Source: Dactylosporangium vinaceum
Lineage (GTDB): Bacteria > Actinomycetota > Actinomycetes > Mycobacteriales > Micromonosporaceae
Direction of reading: 5' to 3'
DNA: 64,000 nt
Assembly (NCBI RefSeq): GCF_019904175.1
Contig: NZ_CP061913.1
Location: 11,346,001 to 11,410,000, forward strand
Shown: positions 35,648 through 44,737 of the stretch, piece after piece
How the letters are laid out: each line of letters starts with the position of its first letter
How positions within the stretch are numbered: position 1 is the first letter of the stretch
Made by a program: the position numbers and the translations under genes
The notes under the pieces: generated by a model
Seen by the model: only the letters and a program-made list of their open reading frames with translations
Databases searched by the model: none
What the model was told of the DNA's origin: nothing

Positions 35648-35679
35648 GAAGGGCCCGGGCCGATCGGCCCGGGCCCTTC
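35648..35679. terminator. Bidirectional terminator between paralogs 6 and 7
   Basis: Perfect 14-bp stem GAAGGGCCCGGGCC / GGCCCGGGCCCTTC, loop GATC, between convergent stops at 35642 and 35710. Confidence 0.8.
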
Positions 35680-35709
35680 CTGGTTCTGCGGTGCGAATCG
35701 GATGGCGGC

Positions 35710-38700
35710 TCAGGTCAGGTGCTTGAAGCCGTTCCACAGGCCGCCCGGCGGCCACATTGCCCAGCCCGGGGCGACCAGGGAGCCGGCGCCGTTGCCGGGG
35801 TACACCTTGATGTCGCTGTTCGCGTCGATGCCCGCGATGTCGGCGTTGCCGTCGTTGTTGAAGTCACCGGCGACGATGTACTTGAAGCCGGCCCACAGGC
35901 CGCCGGTCGGCCACATCGCCGCGCCGGTGCCGACGAGCAGCCCGGCACCGTTGCCGGTGTAGTACTTGATGTCGTTGTTCGCGTCGATGCCGGCGACGTC
36001 CACCTTGCCGTCGTTGTTGAAGTCGCCCGCCTCGATGTGCTTGAAGCCGGCCCACAGGCCGCCGGTCGGCCACATCGCCGAGCCCGGCCCGACGAGGCTG
36101 CCGGAGCCGTTGCCCGGGTACAGCTTGATGTCGCTGTTCGCGTCGATGCCCGCGATGTCCGTCTTGCCGTCGTTGTTGAAGTCGCCCGCGACGAGCTTCT
36201 TGAACCCGGCCCACAGGCCACCCGTCGGCCACATCGCGTTGCCGTTGCCGACGAGCTGCCCGGCACCGTTGCCGGTGTAGTACTTGATGTCGCTGTTCGC
36301 GTCGATCCCGGCGATGTCGACCTTGCCGTCGCCGTTGAAGTCGCCGGCGACGATGAACTTGAACCCGGCCCACAGGCCGCCGGTCGGCCACATCGCGCCG
36401 CCCTCGGCCAGGTGGCCGGTCCCGTCACCGGTGTACAGCTTGATGTCGTTGTTCGCGTCGATCCCGGCCACGTCGGTGAAGCCGTCACCGTTGAAGTCGA
36501 CGCGGGCGCGGTACGCCGTCACCGTCAGCGGCACTGTCGGACCGGCGGTGACGGTGCCGCTCCAGTCCTTGGTGAACGCCTGGAGGGTGTACGCGGTGCC
36601 GGGGATCAGGTTCGCCGCCACGATGCTCGTCCCGGTGCCGGCGTAGATGCCGATGCCGGCGGTCGCCGAGCCCGGCGCGGTGGTCCCCGGCACTGCCCGG
36701 ACGATTACCTGCTGCAGGTCCGTGACCGGCGGGATCGTCCAGGACACGACGCCCGTGGCGCCGTTGGCCTGCAGGTTGGTCACTGCCGGCGGCGCCGTGT
36801 CGACGGTGCGGAACGTCGACGTGAACGGCGTGCCGTCGACGACGAGGCGATACGGCGTGTTGTCCAGCAGGGCCGCCGCGGGGGTAAGCGTCGCGGTGTT
36901 GCTCGGCGCGTCGAACGACACCGTGGCCGGCACCGTCTGGCCCGTGACGCCGTCGACCAGCCGCACGGCCGAGGCGTCCACCGTCCGGGCGAACGTGACC
37001 GACGGCTGGGCGTTCAGCGCCACACCCGTCGCGAAGTCGGCGATGCCTGTCGTCTTCACCCACGCCGCGTCGGTGCCCGGCGTCGGGCTGGCCGACCCGG
37101 TCGCGGACTCCACCGCGACGGTGTAGTTGCGGCTGTCGGCGGCGCCGTTGTAGCTGCGCACCTTGACGTAGTAGGTGCCGACGCCGACCGTGAGGTTGAC
37201 GATCTCGGTGGCCGCCGGGTCGTTGCTGTCGGCCGCGCCCACGAGCTTCAGGTCCTGGTTGTAGACCTCGACGACCGGGTCGAAGTTCTGCGGCCAGTTG
37301 ACGTTGTACGCCGCGGGGGTCACGCGAACGTTCACCGCGCGCTGGGTGGTGGAGTCGTAGCGGTACCAGTCGACGTCGCCTTCAATGCCGATCTGCCCGC
37401 TGATCGAGCTCGTGAACGCCGTGGCCCGGGCCGGGACGTCGTTGGGCTCGTTCGGACCCGCGCTCCTCTGCCCGACCAGCCGCGGGTCGTTGCCGCCCAC
37501 GGCCCGGTAGGCGTCGAGGACACCGGCGCCGTAGTACGGGTCAAGGCCCTGCGGGCCGCCGTTCTCGTCGGCCGTCGCCTTGATCCGGCTGATGACCTCG
37601 GCCGACGTGAGCGCCGGGAAGTTGGTGCGCACGAGCGCGGCCACGCCCGAGACGAGCGGCGCACTGAACGACGTGCCGTCGCCGCTGAAGTACTGCTGGG
37701 CCGGGTAGGTGGAGATGATGCCCCAGCCGGGTGCGGCCACGTCGACCCAGTCGCCGTAGGAGCTGAAGTCGGTCAGCTTGCCGGCGCCGTCGGTCGCGGC
37801 GACCGCGAGGGCCTCCGGGTAGGCGGCCGGGTACTGCAGCGTGTCGTTGCCGTCGTTGCCGGCCGCGACGACGACCACCACGCCCTTGTTCGCCGCGTAG
37901 GTGACAGCGGTGTGCAGGGCCGCGTTGTCCCCGGGCCCGCCGAGCGACAGGTTGATGATCTTCGCGCCGTGGTCGGCCGCCCAGGTGATGCCCTCGGCGA
38001 TGTTGGAGTCGGTGCCGTCACCGTTGCTGTCGAGCACCTTGACCGGCAGGACGCGGGCGTCCCAGGCCGCACCGGCGACGCCGATCCCGTTGTTGGTGGC
38101 GGCCGCGGCGATCCCGGCCACCATCGTGCCGTGCCCGTTGTCGTCGCTGTTGGTGTTGGCGGCGATCGCCGTGTGGGTGATCGCGTTGTACCCGGCCAGC
38201 ACGCGCCCGGTCAGGTCCTGGTGCGTCCCGTCGACGCCGGTGTCGAGCACGGCGATGACCTGGTCGGCCGAGCCGTGCGAGCGGTCCCAGGCGGCCTGCA
38301 TGTGGATCTGGGTCATGTAGGCGGCCTGGCCGCTGCCCCCGAATGCGGGGTCGTTCGGCGTCGTGTAGCTGGCCTTGCGCCGGTAGTCGAGCGAGGCGCT
38401 CGCGACCGCCGGGTCCTTCTGCAGCTCGGCGAGCAGGTCGGCGGCCGAGCCGGCGGTCGTCACCCGGACGAACCGGGTCCCCGGCACTGACCCCGCCACC
38501 TGCGCGTTGCGGCTCTTGACCGCCCGGTCGGTGCTGGCCGCCGAGGCGTCCGGCTTGAACTGGACAAGCACCGCGTGCGGGTCGAACGCCGGCTGGCGGC
38601 TGACGTGCGAGCGGTCCAGTGCGGGCAGCTTCTTGACGGGGAGTTTGTCCTCGGTGGGCGGCGCGGCCGACGCGGCTGATCCCAGCGGGACCGCCACAGC

Positions 38701-38739
38701 CAGCACGCACGCCGCAACCACCGTACGGCGGAGCAGCAT
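35710..38739 (-). CDS. Secreted S8 serine protease with five-blade C-terminal propeller (paralog 7, short form)
   Basis: 1009 aa. Like paralog 1 it goes straight from the PPC domain to Big_5 and FN3, without the seven-blade domain. Signal peptide 'MLLRRTVVAACVLAVAVPLG' to 'ASA'; 'VLDTGVDGTHQDL' (Gln in place of the usual Pro), 'NGHGTMVAG' and 'GDGTSFSAPLVSG' keep the triad. Insert 'GGSGQAAYMTQIHMQ' before the first catalytic strand. An extended frame reaches 38817 but has no ATG in the leader (ATT there), so the start at 38739 is well supported. The blades use 'PGNGAGSLV' variants shared with paralog 6. Confidence 0.9.
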   Translation of the reverse strand: MLLRRTVVAACVLAVAVPLGSAASAAPPTEDKLPVKKLPALDRSHVSRQPAFDPHAVLVQFKPDASAASTDRAVKSRNAQVAGSVPGTRFVRVTTAGSAADLLAELQKDPAVASASLDYRRKASYTTPNDPAFGGSGQAAYMTQIHMQAAWDRSHGSADQVIAVLDTGVDGTHQDLTGRVLAGYNAITHTAIAANTNSDDNGHGTMVAGIAAAATNNGIGVAGAAWDARVLPVKVLDSNGDGTDSNIAEGITWAADHGAKIINLSLGGPGDNAALHTAVTYAANKGVVVVVAAGNDGNDTLQYPAAYPEALAVAATDGAGKLTDFSSYGDWVDVAAPGWGIISTYPAQQYFSGDGTSFSAPLVSGVAALVRTNFPALTSAEVISRIKATADENGGPQGLDPYYGAGVLDAYRAVGGNDPRLVGQRSAGPNEPNDVPARATAFTSSISGQIGIEGDVDWYRYDSTTQRAVNVRVTPAAYNVNWPQNFDPVVEVYNQDLKLVGAADSNDPAATEIVNLTVGVGTYYVKVRSYNGAADSRNYTVAVESATGSASPTPGTDAAWVKTTGIADFATGVALNAQPSVTFARTVDASAVRLVDGVTGQTVPATVSFDAPSNTATLTPAAALLDNTPYRLVVDGTPFTSTFRTVDTAPPAVTNLQANGATGVVSWTIPPVTDLQQVIVRAVPGTTAPGSATAGIGIYAGTGTSIVAANLIPGTAYTLQAFTKDWSGTVTAGPTVPLTVTAYRARVDFNGDGFTDVAGIDANNDIKLYTGDGTGHLAEGGAMWPTGGLWAGFKFIVAGDFNGDGKVDIAGIDANSDIKYYTGNGAGQLVGNGNAMWPTGGLWAGFKKLVAGDFNNDGKTDIAGIDANSDIKLYPGNGSGSLVGPGSAMWPTGGLWAGFKHIEAGDFNNDGKVDVAGIDANNDIKYYTGNGAGLLVGTGAAMWPTGGLWAGFKYIVAGDFNNDGNADIAGIDANSDIKVYPGNGAGSLVAPGWAMWPPGGLWNGFKHLT
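35713..36498 (-). repeat. Five tandem propeller-blade repeats, paralog 7
   Basis: Units of 52, 53, 53, 53 and 51 codons. Shares the short first unit with paralog 6, its convergent neighbour. Confidence 0.85.
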
Positions 38740-38742
38740 GAA

Positions 38743-38785
38743 TACCCCAATGATCGATTGATCAGGCGAGGGAGAGTCTGCCAGA
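38743..38785 (-). promoter_or_regulatory. Shared protease leader element, copy 7
   Basis: Minus strand TCTGGCAGACTC, CTCGCCTGATCA, TCGATCATTGGGGTA, then 3 bases to the ATG at 38739. Confidence 0.6.
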
Positions 38786-38911
38786 GATCGACGGCGCGCG
38801 ACGCCCCGCCCGCGCATCCATCGGCGAGACCGGTGGCGGCGCTGTCGATTCGTCGGGCGGCAGGCGAGGTCGCCCGCCGCTGGTCGGAGGTCGGGTCAAG
38901 CGGTGAACGGG

Positions 38912-40207
38912 TCACGCCAGGGTCGGCGCGACTTCCCGGACGCGATCCTCGGCTTCGGGCTGATCCGGACCGCCGGCCGGGGTGGCGGCGAGCAGCGCGG
39001 CTTCGACCCGGCGGTTGCTGGTCATGGACGCCGTGACGGCGGTCATGGTGAGCAGAAGGCCGGCTGCGGTGTAGAGCGGGGTGCGCACGTCGAACGCGGA
39101 GGCCAGCCAGCCGCCGAGGAAGGCGCCGAGCGGGGCGGCGCACATGGCGAGCATGCGGGAGGTGGAGGCGACCCGGCCCATCAGGTGGGCGGGGACGATC
39201 GCCTGGCGCAGGGAGGGTGCGAGCACCATCGTGGCGCCCATGCCCGCGCCGCAGACGGCGAGCGCGAGGCCGGCGACGTACGGGTTCGGGGCGGCGGCCA
39301 GGCCCAGGATGGCGAGCCCCTCGACGGCGGCGGTGACGGTCAGTGCGGTGCCGGTGCCGAGTCGCCGGCCGAGGGTGGAGGCGATGCCCGCGCCCAGCAG
39401 GCCGCCGGTGGCCTCGGCCGTCAGGAGCAGGCCGAAGCCGTAGGTGTCGATGCCGAGGCGGTCGTGGGCGAAGAGGGCGAGGACCGTCTCGATGGCGACG
39501 AAGGCGATGTTCCCGACCGCTGGGCGCAGCGCGAGCCCGAGCAGCACCCGGTCCCGAAAGACGTACGAGGCGCCGGCCCGCGCCTGCCGCAGCAGCGACT
39601 CCCGGGCCGGCGTCGCGGGCCGGGGCACGGCCGGAAGTGACCGGACGAGCAGCGCGGAGAGCGCGAACGACACCGCGTCGGCGAGCAGCGGGACCGCTCG
39701 CCCGAGCGCGAGCAGGGCGCTGCCCGCGGGCGGCCCCACGAAACCGGACATGGCGGTCTGGGCTCCGCGCAGGCGGGAGTTGGCTCGCTCCAGGAGCACG
39801 GGCTTGCGGTCCAGCAGGTCCGGCAGGTAGGCCGTGGCGGCCGTGTCGAAGAAGAGGCCGCCGACGCCGAGCAGGAAGGCGACGACCGCGAGCAGCGGGA
39901 TGCTCAGCACGTCGAGCGCGGCCGCCGCGGCCGGTATCGCGAGCAGCAGCGCACGCGCGGCGTCCGTGACCCACATCGTGTGCCGGCGGTCCCAGCGGTC
40001 CACCAGCGCACCGCCGAGCACCCCGAACAGCAGCCACGGCAGTGTCCCGGCGGCCGTGACGACGGCGAGGGCCATCGGGTCGCGCGTCAGCGTCAGCGCG
40101 AGCAGCGGCAGCGCGGCGTGTGTCACCCCGTCGCCGAGCGATGAGATCGTCTGTGCGCTCCACAGCCGCCCGAACCCGGTCGGCAGCTTGCGAGTGTCCG
40201 CGCTCAT
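38912..40207 (-). CDS. MFS transporter, putative drug efflux
   Basis: 431 aa with about 12 hydrophobic segments. Motif-A-like 'GGALVDRWDRRHTMWVTD' lies between helices 2 and 3, and 'TAATAYLPDLLDR' plus 'ANSRLRGAQ' are typical of the macrolide/tetracycline-type EntS-like MFS exporters. The C-terminal 25 residues are a charged cytoplasmic tail. The ATG overlaps the stop of the regulator gene by ATGA, so regulator and pump are made together. Substrate unknown. Confidence 0.88.
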   Translation of the reverse strand: MSADTRKLPTGFGRLWSAQTISSLGDGVTHAALPLLALTLTRDPMALAVVTAAGTLPWLLFGVLGGALVDRWDRRHTMWVTDAARALLLAIPAAAAALDVLSIPLLAVVAFLLGVGGLFFDTAATAYLPDLLDRKPVLLERANSRLRGAQTAMSGFVGPPAGSALLALGRAVPLLADAVSFALSALLVRSLPAVPRPATPARESLLRQARAGASYVFRDRVLLGLALRPAVGNIAFVAIETVLALFAHDRLGIDTYGFGLLLTAEATGGLLGAGIASTLGRRLGTGTALTVTAAVEGLAILGLAAAPNPYVAGLALAVCGAGMGATMVLAPSLRQAIVPAHLMGRVASTSRMLAMCAAPLGAFLGGWLASAFDVRTPLYTAAGLLLTMTAVTASMTSNRRVEAALLAATPAGGPDQPEAEDRVREVAPTLA

Positions 40208-40743
40208 TCGGCGCCCCCTTCGGCCTGCTCACGCCACGCCGGGTGGAACAGCGCGAAGACGAGCGACGCGTCGGGCAGCGCCGGGTCGGACAGCTTCCGG
40301 TACTCGTCGGCAAGCGCGTGCAGCCGCGCCCCCAGCTCCGCGAACTGTTCCTCGGTGAGCCGCAGATGCGCCATCCGCACGTGCCGGACGCCATCCGCCG
40401 GCGACGCCTCCAGGTCCGCCACGGCGTGGCGCATCAGCACGTCCGGCCCGCCCTCGCCCGGGTCGGGCAGCTCGATCGACCGGGCGGCCATCGCGTAGTA
40501 CCGCTCGACGACCCCTCGCACCTTCCGCGTCCGGACCACCTTCACCAGGCCGGCCCGTTCGAGCAGCCGCACGTGATAGCTGGAGCTGCCCTTGGCCAGC
40601 CCCACCCGCTCGGCGATCTGCGTGATCGTTGCCGGCTCGAAGCGGAGCACGGCCATGATGCGGTGCCGCGTGAGATTGGAGACGGCACGCAGCTGCTCGT
40701 CGGTCGTGACGTGGAACGTCTCGGGCAGATCCTCGGTGGGCAT
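40204..40743 (-). CDS. ArsR-like winged-helix regulator of the adjacent MFS pump
   Basis: 179 aa. The HTH spans about residues 20-80: 'LTRHRIMAVLRFEPATITQIAERVGLAKGSSSYHVRLLERAGLVKVVRTRKVRG' reads as an HTH_20/ArsR fold. The second half (80-179) is helical and probably dimerises or senses a ligand. No metal-binding Cys pattern is present, so a small-molecule or drug signal is more likely than a metal. A perfect 10-bp dyad directly before its ATG looks like its own operator. It is first in a two-gene operon with the MFS gene. Confidence 0.85.
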   Translation of the reverse strand: MPTEDLPETFHVTTDEQLRAVSNLTRHRIMAVLRFEPATITQIAERVGLAKGSSSYHVRLLERAGLVKVVRTRKVRGVVERYYAMAARSIELPDPGEGGPDVLMRHAVADLEASPADGVRHVRMAHLRLTEEQFAELGARLHALADEYRKLSDPALPDASLVFALFHPAWREQAEGGAE

Positions 40744-40748
40744 GCACT

Positions 40749-40774
40749 CAATGGTCAACGATTCTTGACCATTG
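40749..40774. promoter_or_regulatory. Dyad operator of the ArsR-like regulator
   Basis: Perfect inverted repeat CAATGGTCAA, 6-nt spacer CGATTC, TTGACCATTG. It starts 6 bp upstream of the regulator's ATG, where a bound repressor would block initiation. Confidence 0.75.
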
Positions 40775-40950
40775 CGCAAGAGGGTGCGGTGCGCGTCTTC
40801 ACAGCGGCGCTCAGAACTCGGCGCAGGCGACCGGTGACAGGCGCATATGGCGGGCGGCGCCGGCGCGGGCCCCGGCAAACGAAGGTCGGCCCCCTTCCGG
40901 TCCACTGTGGACGAGAACGAACGGCGGCCTGAGCGCCGTTCTAACAGTCG

Positions 40951-40960
40951 TCTCAGATTC
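40951..40960 (+). promoter_or_regulatory. TCTCAGATTC motif upstream of the MmpL gene
   Basis: The same 10-mer with one change (TCTCAGGTTC) occurs upstream of the response regulator gene at 45465-45474. A candidate response-regulator half-site; the basis is only two copies. Confidence 0.35.
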
Positions 40961-41017
40961 GGTCGATATGAAAGTCGGGACCGGATAAGCGATGCGACCG
41001 TATGTGGGAGGCTAGTG

Positions 41018-43168
41018 ATGGCAGGCGATGCAGCACCGTCCGGAGAAGCACCGGCCGGCCGGTTGGCCGGCCGGTGGGTGCCGTGGCTGGTGATCGGCTT
41101 GTGGGTGGCGCTGGCGGCGGTCATGGTGCCGCTGAGCGGAAGGTTGAGCTCGGTCACCAAAGACAGGGCCGTGGACGCCTTGCCCGCCAGTGCCGAGTCC
41201 ACCAAGGTGGCGGCGTTGGAGGACAAGCTTCCCGGTGGTGAAGAGAACACGTTCGTCTTCGTGTACCACCGTGCTGGCGGCTTGACCGCCGACGACAGTG
41301 CGGCGGTCGAGCGTCATTACAACACCTTGGCCAAGCAGTACCCGCCGAAGGTGGCGCCGCCGGCCGGCGAGAACGACGCGGGTGCGCCGACGCAACGCTC
41401 CGACGACGGCAAGGCGATGGTGTTCACCCTCAACGTGAGCACGACCTACGGCGAACCAGCGGTCCTCATCGGCCCGATGCGTGACGCCGCGAAGGATCGC
41501 CCCGCCGGCCTGGACCTCGACGTCACCGGCCCGGCCGGGATCGACGCCGATATGGACGCCGTCTTCGACGGCATCGACGTGCAGGTCTTCCTTACGACCA
41601 TCATCGTGGTCACCGTCCTGCTCATCCTCACCTACCGCAGCCCGGTGTTGTGGATCATCCCGCTGGTGGCCGTGGGGGTGGCCGCGCTGACCGCGATGGC
41701 GACCGTCTACCTGCTCGTCAAGGGCTTCGGCATCGTGATCAACAGCCAGAACTCGGCGCTGCTGACGATCCTGGTGTTCGGCGTCGGCACGGACTACGCG
41801 CTGCTGCTCATCGCTCGATATCGGGAGGCACTGCACCACCACGAGAACGTCCGGGTCGCGATGGTCCACGCACTGCGCGGCGCGGCGCCGGCCATCATCG
41901 CGTCCGCGGCCACCGTGGTCGCCGGCATGCTTTGCCTGCTCGCCGCGGACCTGAACGAAACCCGCGGGCTGGGCCCGATCGGTGCCGCCGGCATCCTCTG
42001 CGCCCTGGTGGCCATGCTGACGCTGTTCCCGGCGGTACTCGTGGTGCTCGGCCGGCGGATCTTCTGGCCGGCCATCCCACACTTCAACACGGCAATGCAG
42101 GAGAAGCCGGGGCCGTGGGGACGGCTCGGCACCGCGATCAGTCGCCGCCGGTGGGTGGCGACGCTCGCTTCGCTCGGAGTCCTTGGCGTGCTCACCGTCG
42201 GGCTGGCGGGCAACACAAGCATCCTGCGGGAGCAGGACCAGTTCCTGTCCACGCCGGAGTCGGTCACCGGCTTCACCGTTTTGCGTCAGCACTTCCCGGA
42301 ACTCGGCGGCCAGCCGATGACGGTCTTCACGCGGGCGGCGTACCAGGAGCGAGTCCTCAACGTCGTCAAGGGCGTCCCCGGTGTGGCCCAGGCCCACCCG
42401 GGTGAGACCAAGGAGGGCTGGGTCGACATCTCCGTGTACCCGACCGACGCGCCGGACACCACCGCGGAGTACGACACGATCAAGCGGGTACGCACCGCCG
42501 TGCACACGGTGAACGGGGCGGAAGCGATCGTCGGCGGGCCGAGTGCGGAGCACCTCGACACCGACATGACCACCAGGCGCGACCAGAAGGTGGTGATCCC
42601 GCTGGTGCTCGCCGTCGTCCTCATCATCCTCGGGCTGCTGCTGCGCGCAATCGTCGCCCCGCTGGTGCTGATGGCCACCGTGGTCGTCTCATTCGCCGCA
42701 GCCTTCGGCGGCAGCGTGTTCGTCTTCGACACGATCCTCGGGTTCAAGGGCATCGACTATTCGGTGCCGTTGCTGGCCTTCATGTTCCTGGTGGCGCTCG
42801 GCGTCGACTACAACATCTTCCTGACCCACCGGGCCCGGGAGGAGGCCGTGCGCCTTGGCACCAGAGACGGCATGCTCAAAGCCCTCTCCGCCACCGGCGG
42901 CGTGATCACCTCGGCCGGCCTGGTCCTGGCGGCCACGTTCGCGGTCCTCGTCTCACTTCCGCTGGTGATGCTGGTCGAGCTCGGGTTCCTGGTCGCCTTC
43001 GGCGTGCTGCTCGACGCCCTGCTGGTGCGGTCGGTCCTGGTGCCCGCCCTCACCCTGCTGATCGGCCGACGCATCTGGGCGCCGAGCCGGCTGTCCCGTC
43101 CAACGGCGCAGCCGCCGACCGCGCAGCAGTCGCTCGCCGACGACGGGGAGCCCGCGCTGCAACGGTGA
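41018..43168 (+). CDS. MMPL-family (RND) membrane transporter
   Basis: 716 aa with the duplicated MMPL layout: helix 1 (about 20-40), a large extracytoplasmic loop with 'LPGGEENTFVFVY', a helix block containing 'GVGTDYALLLIARYREAL', a second soluble loop (about 395-520) and the second helix block with 'ALGVDYNIFLTHRAREE'. The paired G-x-x-x-D-Y segments are the proton-relay signature of the family. Members export lipids or siderophores across the cytoplasmic membrane. The start at 41018 follows GGGAGG by 7 bases; an upstream frame to 40847 lacks a signal-like start. It is convergent with an MprAB-like two-component pair. Confidence 0.92.
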   Translation: MAGDAAPSGEAPAGRLAGRWVPWLVIGLWVALAAVMVPLSGRLSSVTKDRAVDALPASAESTKVAALEDKLPGGEENTFVFVYHRAGGLTADDSAAVERHYNTLAKQYPPKVAPPAGENDAGAPTQRSDDGKAMVFTLNVSTTYGEPAVLIGPMRDAAKDRPAGLDLDVTGPAGIDADMDAVFDGIDVQVFLTTIIVVTVLLILTYRSPVLWIIPLVAVGVAALTAMATVYLLVKGFGIVINSQNSALLTILVFGVGTDYALLLIARYREALHHHENVRVAMVHALRGAAPAIIASAATVVAGMLCLLAADLNETRGLGPIGAAGILCALVAMLTLFPAVLVVLGRRIFWPAIPHFNTAMQEKPGPWGRLGTAISRRRWVATLASLGVLGVLTVGLAGNTSILREQDQFLSTPESVTGFTVLRQHFPELGGQPMTVFTRAAYQERVLNVVKGVPGVAQAHPGETKEGWVDISVYPTDAPDTTAEYDTIKRVRTAVHTVNGAEAIVGGPSAEHLDTDMTTRRDQKVVIPLVLAVVLIILGLLLRAIVAPLVLMATVVVSFAAAFGGSVFVFDTILGFKGIDYSVPLLAFMFLVALGVDYNIFLTHRAREEAVRLGTRDGMLKALSATGGVITSAGLVLAATFAVLVSLPLVMLVELGFLVAFGVLLDALLVRSVLVPALTLLIGRRIWAPSRLSRPTAQPPTAQQSLADDGEPALQR

Positions 43169-43186
43169 ACGCAGCGGTACTGACGA

Positions 43187-43218
43187 GATCCGGGACGGGC
43201 CTGCGCCCGTCCCGGATC
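43187..43218. terminator. Bidirectional terminator between MmpL and histidine kinase genes
   Basis: Perfect 14-bp stem GATCCGGGACGGGC / GCCCGTCCCGGATC with CTGC loop, followed by TT on the plus strand. Confidence 0.82.
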
Positions 43219-43282
43219 TTCATCGTGACCTGGCGGCCCTGTCCGGCGCCGCCCGCTGCGGCGGACCCGGCGCCGGGCCGGG

Positions 43283-44737
43283 TCAGCGCACCGCGGTGTC
43301 GTCCCCGGCGGCGCGGCGCGCGATCGGAGCGGCCGGGGCCGCGGCGGCCGGAAGGTCGACCCGGAGCAGCGCGCCGCCGCGGGCGGAGCGCGCGACGGTG
43401 GCCCGGCCGCCGTGGGCGTCGACGACCCGCTGCACGATCGACAGGCCCAGACCGGACCCGGGCAACGCCCGGGCGCTGTCGGCCCGGTAGAACCTGTCGA
43501 ACACCCGCGGCACGTCGGCGGCGTCGATGCCCGGCCCGGCGTCGTCCACCTCGAGCACCGCCGACGCGCCCTCGGCGCGGAGCCGGACCTGGATCGGCTG
43601 GTCGGCGGGAGACCACTTGCCGGCGTTGTCGATGAGATTGAGCACCGCCCGCTGGAGCGCGGCGGGGCGCCCGCGCACCCACACGGAGGTCAGGTCGAGC
43701 GCGACCTCGATGTCGGGCCCGCGGGAACTCGCCCGGGTCGCAGCGGCCCCCACCACGTCGGCGAGATCGAGCAGCTCGGTGCTCTCGTCGCTGACGTCAC
43801 CCCGCGCCAGGTCGGTCAGCTCGGCGGCCAGGGTGCTCAACTCGGCCACCTGCGCGCCGAGATCGTTGAGCAGCCGGGTCCGGCTCTCCGCCGGCAGTGC
43901 ACTGTCCAGGGTGCCGCGCCGATCGAGCCGGATCAGCAGCTCGACGTTGAGGCGCAGGCTGGTGAGCGGGGTCTTCAGCTCGTGCGCGGCGTCTTCGGCG
44001 AGCAGCCGCTGGGCCAGCCGGGAGTCCCGGAGCGCGGCGAGCATGTCGTTGATCGACTGGATCAGCCGCCGGATCTCCCCACCGCCCTCGTCCGGAATGC
44101 CGGCGTCGAGGTCCCGGGTGTGCGCGACACGGACCGCGGCGGCGGTCAGCCGGTCGATCGGCGCCAGCCCGGTCCGCGCCACGGCCCGCCCGACAAGGGC
44201 GCCCCCGGCCACGCAGAGCAGCCCGATCAGCAGCATGCCCAACCCGAACTGGTTGACCGGGGTGTCGTCGGCGACCCGGGCCACCTGGACCGCCCCGTCG
44301 CCGGCCCGCAGCGTGTAGACGATATAGCCGTCCTCGTCGCTGTCGTCCGACTCCATCAGGTCGGCCGACCCGCCCTGGGCCACCCGCCTGGCCTGCTCGC
44401 TGACCGGAGGCAGCGCGGGTTGGCCGGCCGGCGTCCGGGTCGAACCGTCGGGCAGGATGACCCGCACCAGCCGACCGGACCCGGGATACGGCGGCAGCTG
44501 GACCTGCGCCAGACCGGCGCGCTCCGCGTCCGCCGCCAGGACGCGGGAGTCTGCGCGCAGCTGATGCTCCGCGGCGCCCCGCAGCTCTCCGCCCAGCAGC
44601 TCGCTGGCCACCTGGAAGGCCACGAACACGCTTACCGCGATGGCCGTCGCCGCAATCACCGTCAGCCGGGTCCGCAGGGACTGCCGGCGCCACCATCGGG
44701 TCAGCCGGCGCGGTTCCCGGCCGGCGCGCCTGCTCAC
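43283..44737 (-). CDS. Sensor histidine kinase, MprB-like
   Basis: 484 aa. Two membrane helices (about 25-48 and 165-187) flank a 115-residue extracytoplasmic sensor rich in acidic residues ('ESDDSDEDGY'). A HAMP-like segment (190-240), HisKA with H252 in 'AAHELKTPLTSLR', then HATPase_c with N box 'NLIDNAGKWS', G1 'DDAGPGID' and G2 'GSGLGLSIVQ'. The GTG start overlaps the response-regulator stop by GTGA, a classical coupled pair. The MprAB likeness rests on architecture and on an mmpL gene next door. Confidence 0.92.
   Translation of the reverse strand: MSRRAGREPRRLTRWWRRQSLRTRLTVIAATAIAVSVFVAFQVASELLGGELRGAAEHQLRADSRVLAADAERAGLAQVQLPPYPGSGRLVRVILPDGSTRTPAGQPALPPVSEQARRVAQGGSADLMESDDSDEDGYIVYTLRAGDGAVQVARVADDTPVNQFGLGMLLIGLLCVAGGALVGRAVARTGLAPIDRLTAAAVRVAHTRDLDAGIPDEGGGEIRRLIQSINDMLAALRDSRLAQRLLAEDAAHELKTPLTSLRLNVELLIRLDRRGTLDSALPAESRTRLLNDLGAQVAELSTLAAELTDLARGDVSDESTELLDLADVVGAAATRASSRGPDIEVALDLTSVWVRGRPAALQRAVLNLIDNAGKWSPADQPIQVRLRAEGASAVLEVDDAGPGIDAADVPRVFDRFYRADSARALPGSGLGLSIVQRVVDAHGGRATVARSARGGALLRVDLPAAAAPAAPIARRAAGDDTAVR

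Noticed and set aside
35644..38490. 948-codon plus-strand frame opposite paralog 7
   Set aside because: Shadow of the protease gene; repetitive 'VDAGDV' strings are complements of the calcium-loop codons.
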